A DNA stretch of 64,000 bases from Niabella pedocola (GCF_021044425.1 NZ_JAJNEC010000003.1:1-64000); one strand, 5' to 3'. Shown: positions 52,180 through 61,995, counted from the first letter of the stretch. Notes: generated by a model from the sequence alone, not told the origin. A program made the numbers and translations.

Positions 52180-52274
52180 TCATGCTGTTCCGATCAATCG
52201 GCATGTTTCAGCATCTATCGTCGTTAGGTCCTGAAACAGGAATAGATCCCCGAACAAGTCCGGGATGACATCTT
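52180..52274. repeat. Structured intergenic repeat, copy R5
   Basis: It begins 26 bases after the GIY-YIG stop codon with TCATGCTGTTCCGATCAATCGG and ends CCGGGATGACATCTT, 18 bases before the end of the convergent ligD gene. The ends and internal hairpins are those of R1-R3. Confidence 0.85.
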
Positions 52275-52292
52275 CAGGGCGGCAGATTACTT

Positions 52293-55019
52293 TTACCGCT
52301 CAAATACTTTTTGATATTTCTTCAGGGCAGATTCGAGGTTGATGCCTTTGCCCAGAACGGGCTTAAACAGATCGCCGGTTTCTTTAATGCGCTGTACAGC
52401 GTTTTTGATCGTAAAGTCCGTCATTTTAAGACCGGGCTTTAATTCATCCCAGTGAAGCGGCATCGAAACGGTGGCTCCGGGTTTGGGACGAAGCGAATAC
52501 GGACAAGCCAGTGTGGCACCCGGCCGGTTCTGTAAAAAATCGAGGTACATTTTGCCCTTCCTGTTTTTAACGATCCGCTCCAGGCTCGTAAAGGAAGGGA
52601 ATTGCTGTTGTACGATATCCACGATCAAACGTCCGAACATCTGCGATTGATCGTATGTGTAAGCCGCCGCCAAGGGAATATAGATATGCAAACCGGTAGA
52701 TCCCGAAGTTTTACAAAAGCACGGTACGCTGATGGCATCCAGCACCTCTTTTATAGCTACAGCAACCTGTATCACCTGGTTGAACGTGTTTTTATCCGGA
52801 TCCAGGTCCAGTACGCAATAATCCGGATGGTCCGGCGATTGAATGCGGCTAAACCAGGGATTCATTTCAATGCAGCCGAGAGAAGCCATCCATAGCAGGG
52901 TAGCTTCATTATCGCCCACCAGAAATTCTTTGTTTTCTCCTTCGCTGGTGGTATAAGGAAAAGTTTTTACCCAGCCGGGGGATTTTCCTTTTACATCCTT
53001 TTGATAAAAGCCGGGTTTGCTGATGCCGTTCGGGAAGCGGTTGAGCGATTGCGGCCGGTCTTTTAAATAGGGCAGGATATATTCGGCAACCTGGTAATAA
53101 TAATTAAACAGATCCCTTTTGGTGTAGCCTTCCTTTGGCCAGAATACTTTACTCAGATTGGTAAATTTCAATTCATGACCATTGATGGTACGTACCTGGG
53201 TTTCGTTTGTTGGATTCAGTAGGGTTTTCCGGCTTTGATCTTTAGGCGGTTTCATCAATGCCACAGCGGGCTGCTGCTGGTCGTTGACTTCGTGTACTAC
53301 TTTTTGGGTATTGGCTTCCGTTTCGCGAACAACGTCTTTTGCCTTTTTATCATCGCGCATGCCTTCAAAGGAAGGATGCCGGAAAACGCCGTCCTCGGTA
53401 ATTTCTGCAAAACTGATTTCGCAAACAAGCTGTGGTTTGAGCCAGGTTGGCTTGGCACCCATCCGCTGCCTGAAGCGGGAAGGCTTGTCTACATCAATTT
53501 CTTCCCGGAAGGGAGACTGGTCGGTGATCAGGGGTTTGAATTGATCCATCATGCTTTGCTGCTGCTTATCGGAAAAGCCGGTTCCTACTTTACCTGCATA
53601 GGTGAGTTTCCCCTTGTCATAAACAGCCAGGAGCAGCGCACTAAAGGTTTTGGAAGTACCTGCGTTTTTGGTAAAGCCGGCAATGACCACTTCCTGGCGT
53701 TTATTTACCTTGATCTTTAGCCACTCTTTACTGCGCAGATCAGCCGTGTACACACTGTCTGCCCGCTTTGCCATAATTCCTTCCAATCCCATTTTTTGAG
53801 CTGCTGCAAACATTTCGGTGCCTGGTACATTGAAAACAGTGCTCAAACGGATATGGTCATCACCGGTTGGCAGCACGGCTTTTAATATAGCCTGCCGCTC
53901 GGTCAGCGGCAGGCCCATAAGGTTTTTACCATCGTACCAAAGTATATCGAATACATAAAAAGCCAATTCGGCATCGGCCTCACTGCGCCAGTTTTGCAGC
54001 GCATTGAAATTGGCGCCTCCCTTTTTATCCAGTGCCACAATTTCGCCGTCGAATACTGCGTTGAGCTTCCATTGATGGATGATATCATAGATGGGATAAA
54101 ATTTTTTATCGAAGGATTTGTTATTCCTGGAGAGCAGCCGGGTTTGCCCGTTCCGTAAAAATGCCAGGGTGCGGTAGCCGTCCCATTTGATCTCGTACAC
54201 CCAATCAGGATCGTTGAAAGGCCGGTCTACAAGTGTGGCAAGCATCGGCTTTATATCCACCGGTATTTTGCCACGTTTTGCTTTTGCCAGCAGGGCGGTT
54301 ACATCCGTATTTAGTGTTTCTTTCAACTGCTCGCTGGCGGCAATGTGCTTATCGGCCTGCTTTTTTGGAGGTGAGGTTTTTGCTGGCGGTTTTTTTTTTG
54401 CTGCTGCTTTGGAAGTTGCCTCGCCATAGATGTGTTTGCTGGTAGCCGCTACTTTTTCAATGGGTTTGCCCGACTGTACGGATTTGTCCTTTAATAATAT
54501 ATCTGCAGAGGAAGCGTATTTGTCGTCCAGTTTCATGAGCAGCCATCCATTTTCCCCACGGCCCGTTGCCCGTACAAGAGCAAATGCACCTTTCAGTTTT
54601 TTACCATGAAGTATGAATTTTAGCTTTCCACTCAGTAAACCATGGAGTAGGTGTTTTTCCTGAGCGGCCTTGGATTCGTCTTCCAGTTCCGCATCTTCAA
54701 ATGAACCCTCATCCCAAACGATTACCGTTCCGCCACCATACTGGCCGGCAGGAATGATGCCTTCGAAATCGCGGTAGTCGTAGGGATGATCCTCTACCAT
54801 CATTGCCAGCCGTTTTACCTTAGGATCGGTAGACGGCCCCTTTGGTACCGCCCAGCTCTTCAAGACGCCCCGCATTTCAAGCCGGAAGTCGTAATGCAGG
54901 TGTGAAGCTGCATGTTTTTGTACCACGAAACGCAGGGATTGTTTATCTGTTTTTTTGCGGCCAAAAGGCTCCGGCGTTTTGGATGGATCGCGCTTCTGGC
55001 GGTATTTTGTAAGCGACAT
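52293..55019 (-). CDS. ligD: DNA ligase D (phosphoesterase-ligase-polymerase)
   Basis: LigD is the multifunctional end-joining enzyme of bacterial NHEJ. In the 908-residue protein the order is PE-LIG-POL. The 3'-phosphoesterase has His36, His42-x-Asp44-x-Arg46, His78 and Tyr82, offset by exactly six from the residues I recall for Pseudomonas LigD. An alanine/lysine-rich linker (about 198-225) precedes the ATP-dependent ligase with Lys278 in the KWDG motif. The primase-polymerase starts near 630 (LKFTNLSKVFWPKEGYTKRD) with the D-x-D motif in CVLDLDPDKN. Ku is not in the window. DUF3606 is 16 bases upstream; a degenerate PE paralog lies 1.3 kb away. Confidence 0.97.
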   Translation of the reverse strand: MSLTKYRQKRDPSKTPEPFGRKKTDKQSLRFVVQKHAASHLHYDFRLEMRGVLKSWAVPKGPSTDPKVKRLAMMVEDHPYDYRDFEGIIPAGQYGGGTVIVWDEGSFEDAELEDESKAAQEKHLLHGLLSGKLKFILHGKKLKGAFALVRATGRGENGWLLMKLDDKYASSADILLKDKSVQSGKPIEKVAATSKHIYGEATSKAAAKKKPPAKTSPPKKQADKHIAASEQLKETLNTDVTALLAKAKRGKIPVDIKPMLATLVDRPFNDPDWVYEIKWDGYRTLAFLRNGQTRLLSRNNKSFDKKFYPIYDIIHQWKLNAVFDGEIVALDKKGGANFNALQNWRSEADAELAFYVFDILWYDGKNLMGLPLTERQAILKAVLPTGDDHIRLSTVFNVPGTEMFAAAQKMGLEGIMAKRADSVYTADLRSKEWLKIKVNKRQEVVIAGFTKNAGTSKTFSALLLAVYDKGKLTYAGKVGTGFSDKQQQSMMDQFKPLITDQSPFREEIDVDKPSRFRQRMGAKPTWLKPQLVCEISFAEITEDGVFRHPSFEGMRDDKKAKDVVRETEANTQKVVHEVNDQQQPAVALMKPPKDQSRKTLLNPTNETQVRTINGHELKFTNLSKVFWPKEGYTKRDLFNYYYQVAEYILPYLKDRPQSLNRFPNGISKPGFYQKDVKGKSPGWVKTFPYTTSEGENKEFLVGDNEATLLWMASLGCIEMNPWFSRIQSPDHPDYCVLDLDPDKNTFNQVIQVAVAIKEVLDAISVPCFCKTSGSTGLHIYIPLAAAYTYDQSQMFGRLIVDIVQQQFPSFTSLERIVKNRKGKMYLDFLQNRPGATLACPYSLRPKPGATVSMPLHWDELKPGLKMTDFTIKNAVQRIKETGDLFKPVLGKGINLESALKKYQKVFER

Positions 55020-55035
55020 GTGAGTGTGTTATAAA

Positions 55036-55227
55036 TTATTTGGCATGTCTTTTCTTTAAGTATTGTTCCAATGTCTTCCGGTCATTGGAGCCGGTGGCCT
55101 TTATGGCACCGGTAACTGCCTGGCTGGATACGCCCAGCTTTTCTTTGAAGTATTGCAGTTCGTATTTTTCAGATCCGCTTACTTTACTCCGGTCGCGGCC
55201 ATCGCGTATTGTTTTATTATCTGCCAT
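55036..55227 (-). CDS. DUF3606-domain small protein
   Basis: The 63-residue protein begins MADNKTIRDGRDRSKVSGSEKYELQYFKEKLGVS and ends LEQYLKKRHAK, the DUF3606 pattern. It is basic and helical and precedes ligD by 16 bases on the same strand, so it is probably co-transcribed. Function unknown; DNA-repair or stress association is suggested only by location. Confidence 0.88.
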   Translation of the reverse strand: MADNKTIRDGRDRSKVSGSEKYELQYFKEKLGVSSQAVTGAIKATGSNDRKTLEQYLKKRHAK

Positions 55228-55674
55228 AATGAATGATTTTAATGATTTTAATGAATGGTGCCGGTTTTAAGGACCAACGTCCTGCCCGGCGATTTTCCCG
55301 GTGATCTTAAACAGCGCCTATACCAGATTGCTCGGCACCGGAAAACGGATGTTATTCAAAGTACAAAATTGTTGCCAAACGCGCTGCAGGCATCACTAAA
55401 ACCACGATACCGATACCTAAAGCAATGCTCCGGCTCCGGTTGCATAACTGTGTAAGAAGGCCGCGTTTAAAAAAGACATCGGGCCCTGTGTTTTACAAAG
55501 GTTGCCAACGGAACAAACCATTTGTGTGGAATTTTATGCCCAGATACTATTATAGAGCTGCAGCCGGCGGCAGTATATCCGGAATGGCACATCCGGAACG
55601 GTAATTGCTTTTTAAACGAAGTGTTGTACTGCTGTTTGATAACAGTGATATGCAAGTTCCTAAAAATGATCATT
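55228..55674. other. Divergent 447-bp interval, no gene seen
   Basis: It separates the DUF3606-ligD transcript from the MscS gene. The MscS frame is open back to 55522, but the extra residues do not look like channel sequence. No strong hairpin or exact TAnnTTTG element was found. Confidence 0.5.
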
Positions 55675-56460
55675 ATGAAAACAGAAGCATGGTTGCAACG
55701 GGTCTATGCATGGCTGATGCAGCACGGCCCGGCTGTGTTGCTGGCTGTTGTTGTATTGTTCCTTGGTCTGTGGCTGATACGGCTTTTCTCCGTCTATCTG
55801 AACCGCATTATGCGGCGGAAGCAGATCGACGGTTCGCTGAAACCGTTTCTTCAAAGCGTAGTGATAGTGGCACTCCGGGTATTGCTGCTGCTGGCGGTAA
55901 TGCAGATAGCGGGCATTACCATGACGCTGTTTGCGGCGCTTGTTACATCCTTTGGTGTGGCCGCAGGGCTGGCGCTTTCCGGCACTTTGCAGAATTTCGC
56001 CAGTGGCGTGCTGATCCTTTTTTTGAAACCGTTCCGGGCCGGGGATAATATTATCGCGCAGGGGCAGGAAGGTACTGTTACTGAGATCCGGATCTTCTAT
56101 ACGATCGTTACTACTTTCGATAACCGGATCGTAGTGATCCCTAACAGCAAATTGTCGAATGAAGTAATTATTAATGTGAGCGGATTGGGGAACCGGCGGT
56201 TAGATATCGAAATGAAATTTATGAACGGTACCGACTACGATCTGGTAAAGCGGGTGATAGAGCAGGCCATTGATGATGCCGGCAATATCCTTCATGAGCC
56301 ACCCAAACGGATCGGGATCTCTTCTTTGGAGCCGGATGGCTACAAAGTGATGCTAAACCTCTGGATCGATGCGCATGGTTTTGTAGATACCCAGTTCCGG
56401 TTCCAGGAGAAGTTACTGCAACGCCTGAAGCAATCCGGGTTGAAACTGCCGGGTATGTAA
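55675..56460 (+). CDS. MscS-family mechanosensitive ion channel
   Basis: I start at the ATG at 55675 (MKTEAWLQRVYAWLMQHG, 261 aa). Three membrane helices are visible, the third carrying GVAAGLALSGTLQNFASGVLILFLKPFRAGDNI, the MscS pore and gate signature, followed by the beta domain VTEIRIFYTIVTTFDNRIVVIPNSKLSNEVIINVS. The protein relieves osmotic pressure at the inner membrane. It sits between ligD/DUF3606 and the PE-like gene, convergent with the latter. Confidence 0.94.
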   Translation: MKTEAWLQRVYAWLMQHGPAVLLAVVVLFLGLWLIRLFSVYLNRIMRRKQIDGSLKPFLQSVVIVALRVLLLLAVMQIAGITMTLFAALVTSFGVAAGLALSGTLQNFASGVLILFLKPFRAGDNIIAQGQEGTVTEIRIFYTIVTTFDNRIVVIPNSKLSNEVIINVSGLGNRRLDIEMKFMNGTDYDLVKRVIEQAIDDAGNILHEPPKRIGISSLEPDGYKVMLNLWIDAHGFVDTQFRFQEKLLQRLKQSGLKLPGM

Positions 56461-56536
56461 GGCACGGAAACTACAGATCAGCGGTCTACCGGCTATTTTT
56501 ATAACAACGTGCAAGCAGATATGTCGGATCGGTGGG

Positions 56537-57316
56537 TTATGCCTCCCGGAGCTGGTCGAGTGCCTGGGCATGTTGTTCAAGTGCACGGGCTTTTTTCGAG
56601 ATGTCGCCCCTGGCGGATTTGAGCAGCTGCCATTGATTCTTTTCTTTCTGTAAAACCAGTACCTCATTGCGGTCATTTGTAACAAGGCAGCAATCAGGCC
56701 CGGTATCCGAATGATAAAAAACAAAACGATAAGCGATACGACCAATGGTTTTGTCGGCCGTCAACGGCTCCTCCGGTGGCTGACCGGTGGCCCGGGCCGC
56801 AACGCTCTTTTTGGATGCTGCCCCTTCCTTTCGTTTTTCAGGAGCGGGCAGCTTTATTGAACGGGGATCATAACCGGGTATCATCAGGCGGATGGTTCTG
56901 CTTAAGTCGGCTCCTAAAACATCTTCTTCTGCGGCAAACTTATCCTTGAATTTCTGAAGCACGGTACCCGCCGAGGTTTGCTTAATAATAAACCGGCCCT
57001 TGAGTTTTTTACCATTCAGAATAAAAGAGAAGGATCGTTGCCGGAGTCCCTGCCGGATCTTTTTTTCAACGGCCAGCTTATCATCGCCTTTGTTGATGGA
57101 ATAGGTACCCCTGTCATAAACCTGTTTGCCGGGGATCTCTTTGGGCATAATGCCTTTGAGCCGGGTGATTTTGCGTGCAAACCGGTTGTCGCGGGTGGGG
57201 GGGTAGTTGCTTCGCCAGATATAATAGATATTCCCCGCCTCCAGGCAGATATGAAATTCCTTTTTATTCGGCTGGTATACGACAAAAGAGGGTAAGTCTT
57301 TATTGGGTTTGGCCAT
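56537..57316 (-). CDS. Degenerate paralog of the LigD 3'-phosphoesterase domain
   Basis: The ATG at 57316 gives MAKPNKDLPSFVVYQPNKKEFHI (259 aa); a TTG at 57346 would add ten residues. Residues about 10-140 align with the PE domain of the LigD at 52293-55019: FVV, then KGIMPKEIPGKQVYDRGTY against EGIIPAGQYGGGTVIVWDEGSF, FSFILNGKKLKGRFIIKQTS against LKFILHGKKLKGAFALVRAT, and FKDKFAAEEDVL against LDDKYASSADIL. The first catalytic His is Pro, the D-x-R is lost, and the segment with the last His/Tyr is missing. The C-terminal part (about 175-259) is unrecognised. A non-catalytic DNA-end or LigD-binding role is an inference. Confidence 0.78.
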   Translation of the reverse strand: MAKPNKDLPSFVVYQPNKKEFHICLEAGNIYYIWRSNYPPTRDNRFARKITRLKGIMPKEIPGKQVYDRGTYSINKGDDKLAVEKKIRQGLRQRSFSFILNGKKLKGRFIIKQTSAGTVLQKFKDKFAAEEDVLGADLSRTIRLMIPGYDPRSIKLPAPEKRKEGAASKKSVAARATGQPPEEPLTADKTIGRIAYRFVFYHSDTGPDCCLVTNDRNEVLVLQKEKNQWQLLKSARGDISKKARALEQHAQALDQLREA

Positions 57317-57388
57317 ATTCAGGGGTTCTCCGTTACAGAGGCGCAAGAACTATTCCATACTTTAAACCGAGTGAACGTTGCTGTATCT

Positions 57389-59221
57389 TTAAGCGACCGG
57401 CAGTGTAAAATAAAAGGCACTGCCTTTTCCCGGCCAGCTTTCTACAGCTATTTGACCATTGTGCGCTTTGACGATTTCACTGCAAATGAACAGGCCTATG
57501 CCGAAGCCGGGGACATATTTTGTTTGGGTATTGCGTACCCTGTAGAACCGGGTAAAGATCAATGGCTGGTCTTCCAAACGGATTCCCGGGCCATAGTCTT
57601 CAACAGTGAGCCGTAACTGGCCGTTTATAATATCACAATCAATGGTAATTGCCGACCCGGCCGGGGAATACTTAATTGCATTGCTGATCAGGTTGTGGAT
57701 GACCTGTGCAATTTTCTCTTTATCGGCATCGATCCAGATCTCCCGGGATTTAAAGGAAAGGATATGACTGGTAACGGTTGCTTTCAGCTCTTCTTCTAAC
57801 TCATGCAATAAGATACTGATATCAAATCGCTCGATGCGCATATGCATATTGGACGACTCAAAGCGGGCGGCATTTAAGAAGTTGTGGAGCATCCGCGTCA
57901 TCTTGTCCAGCTGCTTTTCAACAATCGTTAACATGGATGCGGCATGTTGGTCGCCGTCGCTGACAGCCCTGGCCTGCAGGATTTCCACAAAACCGGTTGC
58001 GGAGGTCAGGGGGGTTCTCAACTCGTGGCTGATCGTGCTGATAAAATCATTTTTGCGCTGCTCATTTTCCTTTATGTCTGTAATATCCACCAGGGAATTA
58101 ATATAGCCGGCAAAAGAACCATCGGAATGGAAGCGGGGAGTGGCCTGCAGTAACAACCAAAGGTAGGATCCGTCCGCCCGCACGATCCGGAATTCAGACT
58201 TCCAGCGAAGCTTCTTTTCAGTACGCTCCGCCAATAAACGTTCGATCCGGATCTTATCGTCCGGATGCACCAGGTCTAACCAGCCCGATGCAAGCAGGTC
58301 CGGTATCGTCCGACCCGTGACCACTGCCCATAACCGGTTGAAATAAACATTCGTTCCTTGTCCGTCCGTTACATTGATCATTACGTCGGCGCCTTCCGCC
58401 ATATTCCTGAAGCGGTTTTCGCTTTCAACAATTTTCATTTCAGCATTCCGGATGTCCGTAATATCTCTTGTAGTACCGGCAATTGCTTCCACGTCGCCTA
58501 TTTCATTAAATACCGGTGTGAAAATATAGTCGTATATGCGCCGGCCTAAAACGGCATGCGGAAAGGAAACCTCTCCCCGTATCGGCAGTTTGGTTCGTCT
58601 TACCGTATCAATCTCCCTTTCGTGCATGTTGGCATGCCAATCTTCATAGCCGTTTTCCCGCAGGCCCTTTCCAATGGCGGCTTCCCATTCTTTTCCCCAC
58701 ATGGCGAGCAGCGCCTTATTGGCATAGGTGAACCGGTAATTGAGATCAAAGACATAGATCAGGTCGGGGGTGCTTGCGGTAATGGTTTCATATAAACGGA
58801 TTTGCCGTTCTGCTACCTGCCTGGCGGTCCGTGTAACATCGGATGCGCGGTGGCTTTCTGTAATATCTATGCTGCCAACCAGCCATTCAACAATCTGCTC
58901 CTGGTTATCCATAACAGGAACAGCGCTGGATAACGCCCAGCCGGTGCCTCCGTTAGCCGTGCGCACCCGATGTATTAACCGGAATCTTTGTTTGCGGGCC
59001 ACCGCTTCCCGGACCATATGGGCAACCCGGGCCTGATCCTCCTGTGGAATGTATTGGTGCAGCCAGTCTGTAACCGGTGTGTCTGTTTGTTGCAGAAAGC
59101 CGGTACTCTTAAGATGCAGCATCCTGCTCCAGTCGCTGCTCATTGTAAAAACAGCGTCGAAGGCAGCGGAGATGGATGTGGTTAAGATATTTTCTGGTTC
59201 CATAAAGGGCTTGCGATACAT
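57389..59221 (-). CDS. Multi-PAS sensor histidine kinase
   Basis: The 610-residue protein (610 from 59221; an ATG at 59203 is equally possible) has no membrane segment, so it senses in the cytoplasm. PAS domains lie at about 15-125, 140-260 and 265-385, each ending in DIT(E/D) linkers. HisKA has His399 in FISTISHELRTPL, HATPase has Asn514 (NLISNAIKYS), G1 EDYGPGI and G2 GFGIGLFI. No response regulator is adjacent. The signal is unknown. Confidence 0.93.
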   Translation of the reverse strand: MYRKPFMEPENILTTSISAAFDAVFTMSSDWSRMLHLKSTGFLQQTDTPVTDWLHQYIPQEDQARVAHMVREAVARKQRFRLIHRVRTANGGTGWALSSAVPVMDNQEQIVEWLVGSIDITESHRASDVTRTARQVAERQIRLYETITASTPDLIYVFDLNYRFTYANKALLAMWGKEWEAAIGKGLRENGYEDWHANMHEREIDTVRRTKLPIRGEVSFPHAVLGRRIYDYIFTPVFNEIGDVEAIAGTTRDITDIRNAEMKIVESENRFRNMAEGADVMINVTDGQGTNVYFNRLWAVVTGRTIPDLLASGWLDLVHPDDKIRIERLLAERTEKKLRWKSEFRIVRADGSYLWLLLQATPRFHSDGSFAGYINSLVDITDIKENEQRKNDFISTISHELRTPLTSATGFVEILQARAVSDGDQHAASMLTIVEKQLDKMTRMLHNFLNAARFESSNMHMRIERFDISILLHELEEELKATVTSHILSFKSREIWIDADKEKIAQVIHNLISNAIKYSPAGSAITIDCDIINGQLRLTVEDYGPGIRLEDQPLIFTRFYRVRNTQTKYVPGFGIGLFICSEIVKAHNGQIAVESWPGKGSAFYFTLPVA

Positions 59222-59666
59222 TAGCTGTACTCGGGTATAAACACAAGATAAGCATTCATTTGATACCGGTCAACTTTTGGTCTTCAAATTTCGATGGCCC
59301 TCATGAAGGATTGGTGAACGTTCTGTTGCAATGCGCTGTCCGATAGGCCAGGCCTGGTTTTCAGCGTACCTCCAGGCGCTGGAAACCAGGGTGGGGAATA
59401 AATTCTACAGTCGTTGGAATGGATATTTTTTAAAAAAGGCCGGTCCAGGAATAGACCAGCCCATAGAGAAAATGTTCGTGAATTCGAACGGGTATAAAAC
59501 TGCATCTTTAATAAAATCCTGCTATGTAATCCGCTCTTTTTACTTGCTTTTAAACCATTGCTGAGGCGAATGATAACAACACCTGTTCCTGAAATGTACT
59601 ACATCCGGAGCTATTGTATGCATGCATATAAAACACTTCGTTTGGCGTTTTCTTCAATGCAGGCTG
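59222..59666. other. 445-bp interval with a long hairpin, no gene seen
   Basis: Short frames on both strands look random. CCTGGTTTTCAGCG (59353-59366) pairs with CGCTGGAAACCAGG (59377-59390) over 14 positions with one G-T wobble. GGTC/GACC arms also occur near 59442-59457. There is no T-run, so a simple terminator is not evident. Confidence 0.45.
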
Positions 59667-61583
59667 CTATTTAACTTCCTCAAAGGGCACATCGGTAACA
59701 TCATCTGCACCGGCGCTTTGTGCGTGTTCATTCCCGTCCGGGCCTCCGGTGTGGTCGGATGCACTGCCGGCATTGTCTTGCGGAGCTGTTTTATACAGGT
59801 CTTCACCTGCTGCGGTCCAGGCTGTATTCAGGTCCGCCGTGGCACGCTCAATGCCCGCCATATCCTGCTGCTCGTGGGCATACTTCAGGGCAGACAGGGC
59901 CGCCTCGATCAATGATTTTTTATCCACGGGGATTTTATCTCCATATTCTTTTAATTGTTTTTCTGTTTGGAATGAAAGACTGTCGGCTTGGTTGAGCTTT
60001 TCAATTTTTTCTCTTGCCGCTTTGTCTGCTGCTTCATTGGCTTTGGCATCTGCCCGCATTTTCTCCACCTCGTCTTTACTTAAGCCGCTGCCCGCCTCTA
60101 TGCGAATGGTTTGTTCCTTTCCGGTACCCTTGTCCCGGGCGCTCACATTTAAAATACCATTGGCATCAATATCAAAGATTACTTCTATTTGAGGAAGGCC
60201 CCGTGGTGCGGGCGGAATACCATCCAGGTTAAAGATGCCCAGGCTTTTATTATCTTTTGCCATAGAACGGTCGCCCTGTAGCACATGCACCTGTACGCCG
60301 GGCTGGTTATCGGCCGCAGTGGAAAATGTTTCCGATTTTTTTGCCGGGATCGTGGTATTGGCAGGGATCAGCGATGTCATTACGCCGCCCATGGTTTCAA
60401 TACCCAATGAAAGGGGCGTAACGTCCAGCAATACCACATCTTTCACATCGCCGGTCAGTATTGCGCCCTGGATAGCCGCTCCGATGGCTACCACCTCATC
60501 CGGGTTTACGCTTTTATTGGGTTTCCTGCCGAAGAATTTTTCTACGATCTCCTGCACTTTCGGAATGCGGGTGCTGCCGCCTACCAGTATCACTTCGTCA
60601 ATATCCTTTGTGGTAAGCCCGGCATCTTTCAGCGCCGCTTCACAAGGCTTTAAGCAGCGACCAAACAGGGCGTCGGTGACCTGCTCGAACTTTGCCCGCG
60701 TTAGTTTTTTTACTAGGTGTTTGGGTACCCCGTCCACGGCAGTAATATAGGGCAGGTTGATTTCTGTTTCGGTAGAAGAGGACAATTCAACCTTTGCTTT
60801 TTCTGCGGCCTCTCTTAATCGTTGCAGTGCCATCGGATCTTTCCGCAAATCGATATTTTCATCTCTTTTGAACTCCTCTGCCAGCCAGTCTACGATCAGT
60901 TTATCGAAGTCATCGCCTCCCAGGTGGGTATCGCCATTGGTAGACTTTACTTCAAAAACACCGTCGCCCAGTTCCAGTATGGAAATATCAAAGGTTCCGC
61001 CGCCAAGGTCAAAGACGGCTATTTTATGACTTTTATCACTTTTCTCCAATCCGTAAGCCAGGGCCGCAGCGGTAGGCTCATTCACAATCCGGCTCACTTT
61101 CAGCCCGGCAATTTCACCTGCTTCCTTGGTGGCCTGCCGCTGGGCGTCGTTGAAATATGCCGGCACGGTAATCACGGCTTCATTTACCTCCTGGCCGAGG
61201 TGGTCTTCCGCAATCTTCTTCATTTTTTGCAGGATGATGGCGGATATTTCCTGGGGGGTATACAGGCGTCCGTCGATATCAATGCGCACCGTATCATTAT
61301 CGCCGCGCACTACTTTATAGCTCACATGGGAAAGCTCGCTTTGTACTTCATCAAATTTACGTCCCATAAAGCGCTTTACAGAGGAAATGGTATTCTGCGG
61401 ATTGGTAATAGCCTGTCTTTTGGCCGGATCCCCAACCTTGCGTTCCCCGTTTTTTAAAAAGCCTACAACCGATGGCGTTGTACGGCGGCCTTCATCGTTG
61501 GCAATTACTACGGGCTCGTTTCCTTCCATTACGGAAACACAGCTGTTGGTGGTACCGAGGTCTATACCGATTATTTTTCCCAT
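59667..61583 (-). CDS. dnaK: Chaperone DnaK (Hsp70)
   Basis: The ATG at 61583 (MGKIIGIDLGTTNSCVSVMEGNEPVVIAND, 638 aa) is the standard DnaK start; the longer frame to 61733 is not. Signatures include VITVPAYFNDAQRQATKEAG, IAVFDLGGGTFDISILELGDGVFEV, VILVGGSTRIPKVQ, VLLDVTPLSLGIETMGGVMT and the acidic C-terminus DVTDVPFEEVK. It folds proteins with DnaJ and GrpE, neither of which is in the window. It is divergent from moaA. Confidence 0.98.
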   Translation of the reverse strand: MGKIIGIDLGTTNSCVSVMEGNEPVVIANDEGRRTTPSVVGFLKNGERKVGDPAKRQAITNPQNTISSVKRFMGRKFDEVQSELSHVSYKVVRGDNDTVRIDIDGRLYTPQEISAIILQKMKKIAEDHLGQEVNEAVITVPAYFNDAQRQATKEAGEIAGLKVSRIVNEPTAAALAYGLEKSDKSHKIAVFDLGGGTFDISILELGDGVFEVKSTNGDTHLGGDDFDKLIVDWLAEEFKRDENIDLRKDPMALQRLREAAEKAKVELSSSTETEINLPYITAVDGVPKHLVKKLTRAKFEQVTDALFGRCLKPCEAALKDAGLTTKDIDEVILVGGSTRIPKVQEIVEKFFGRKPNKSVNPDEVVAIGAAIQGAILTGDVKDVVLLDVTPLSLGIETMGGVMTSLIPANTTIPAKKSETFSTAADNQPGVQVHVLQGDRSMAKDNKSLGIFNLDGIPPAPRGLPQIEVIFDIDANGILNVSARDKGTGKEQTIRIEAGSGLSKDEVEKMRADAKANEAADKAAREKIEKLNQADSLSFQTEKQLKEYGDKIPVDKKSLIEAALSALKYAHEQQDMAGIERATADLNTAWTAAGEDLYKTAPQDNAGSASDHTGGPDGNEHAQSAGADDVTDVPFEEVK

Positions 61584-61960
61584 GTTATAAAAATTTAAGG
61601 ATGTGTAAACGATCTGTGTCGGATTTTTTTGTTTTAAAGGCTGTTGCAATGATCTTAAAACCGGGCAATTGCTGTGCTGTAATATCCGGATGTATTTTGT
61701 ATCGGCACTGCCTGCTCCTGCTTTATAAACCACAACAAAGCTGCATGCTAAAAGGGATACAATAATAATTTAAATAACGCGAAGGGCAGGCGGTTATTTG
61801 TATCAGAAATCATGAAAACAGTGTTGAATATCGTATATATATGTTACCGCGGAAAGCACTGATGCATCGGATCGGTTAATTTGGGGTGCCGGGTGCGTAA
61901 ACCGGTGTTGTGCGGATTGCGGGAAGCGTTTTTGCGGTGCGCACTTCAGCCATTCGTTTG

Positions 61961-61995
61961 CAGCCGGGAACGGTGGTTCATTCCGGCTGTTTTTT
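61961..61995 (+). terminator. Terminator-like hairpin in the dnaK-moaA interval
   Basis: CAGCCGG (61961-61967) pairs with CCGGCTG (61983-61989), with a further GAAC/GTTC pairing inside, then TTTTTT. It points toward moaA, whose start is 95 bases away, and no gene upstream is transcribed toward it. The rest of 61584-62090 holds no gene. Confidence 0.55.

Noticed and set aside
59331..59564. 77-codon frame in the dnaK-kinase interval
   Set aside because: Random-looking composition and it spans the 14-bp hairpin; no start context.
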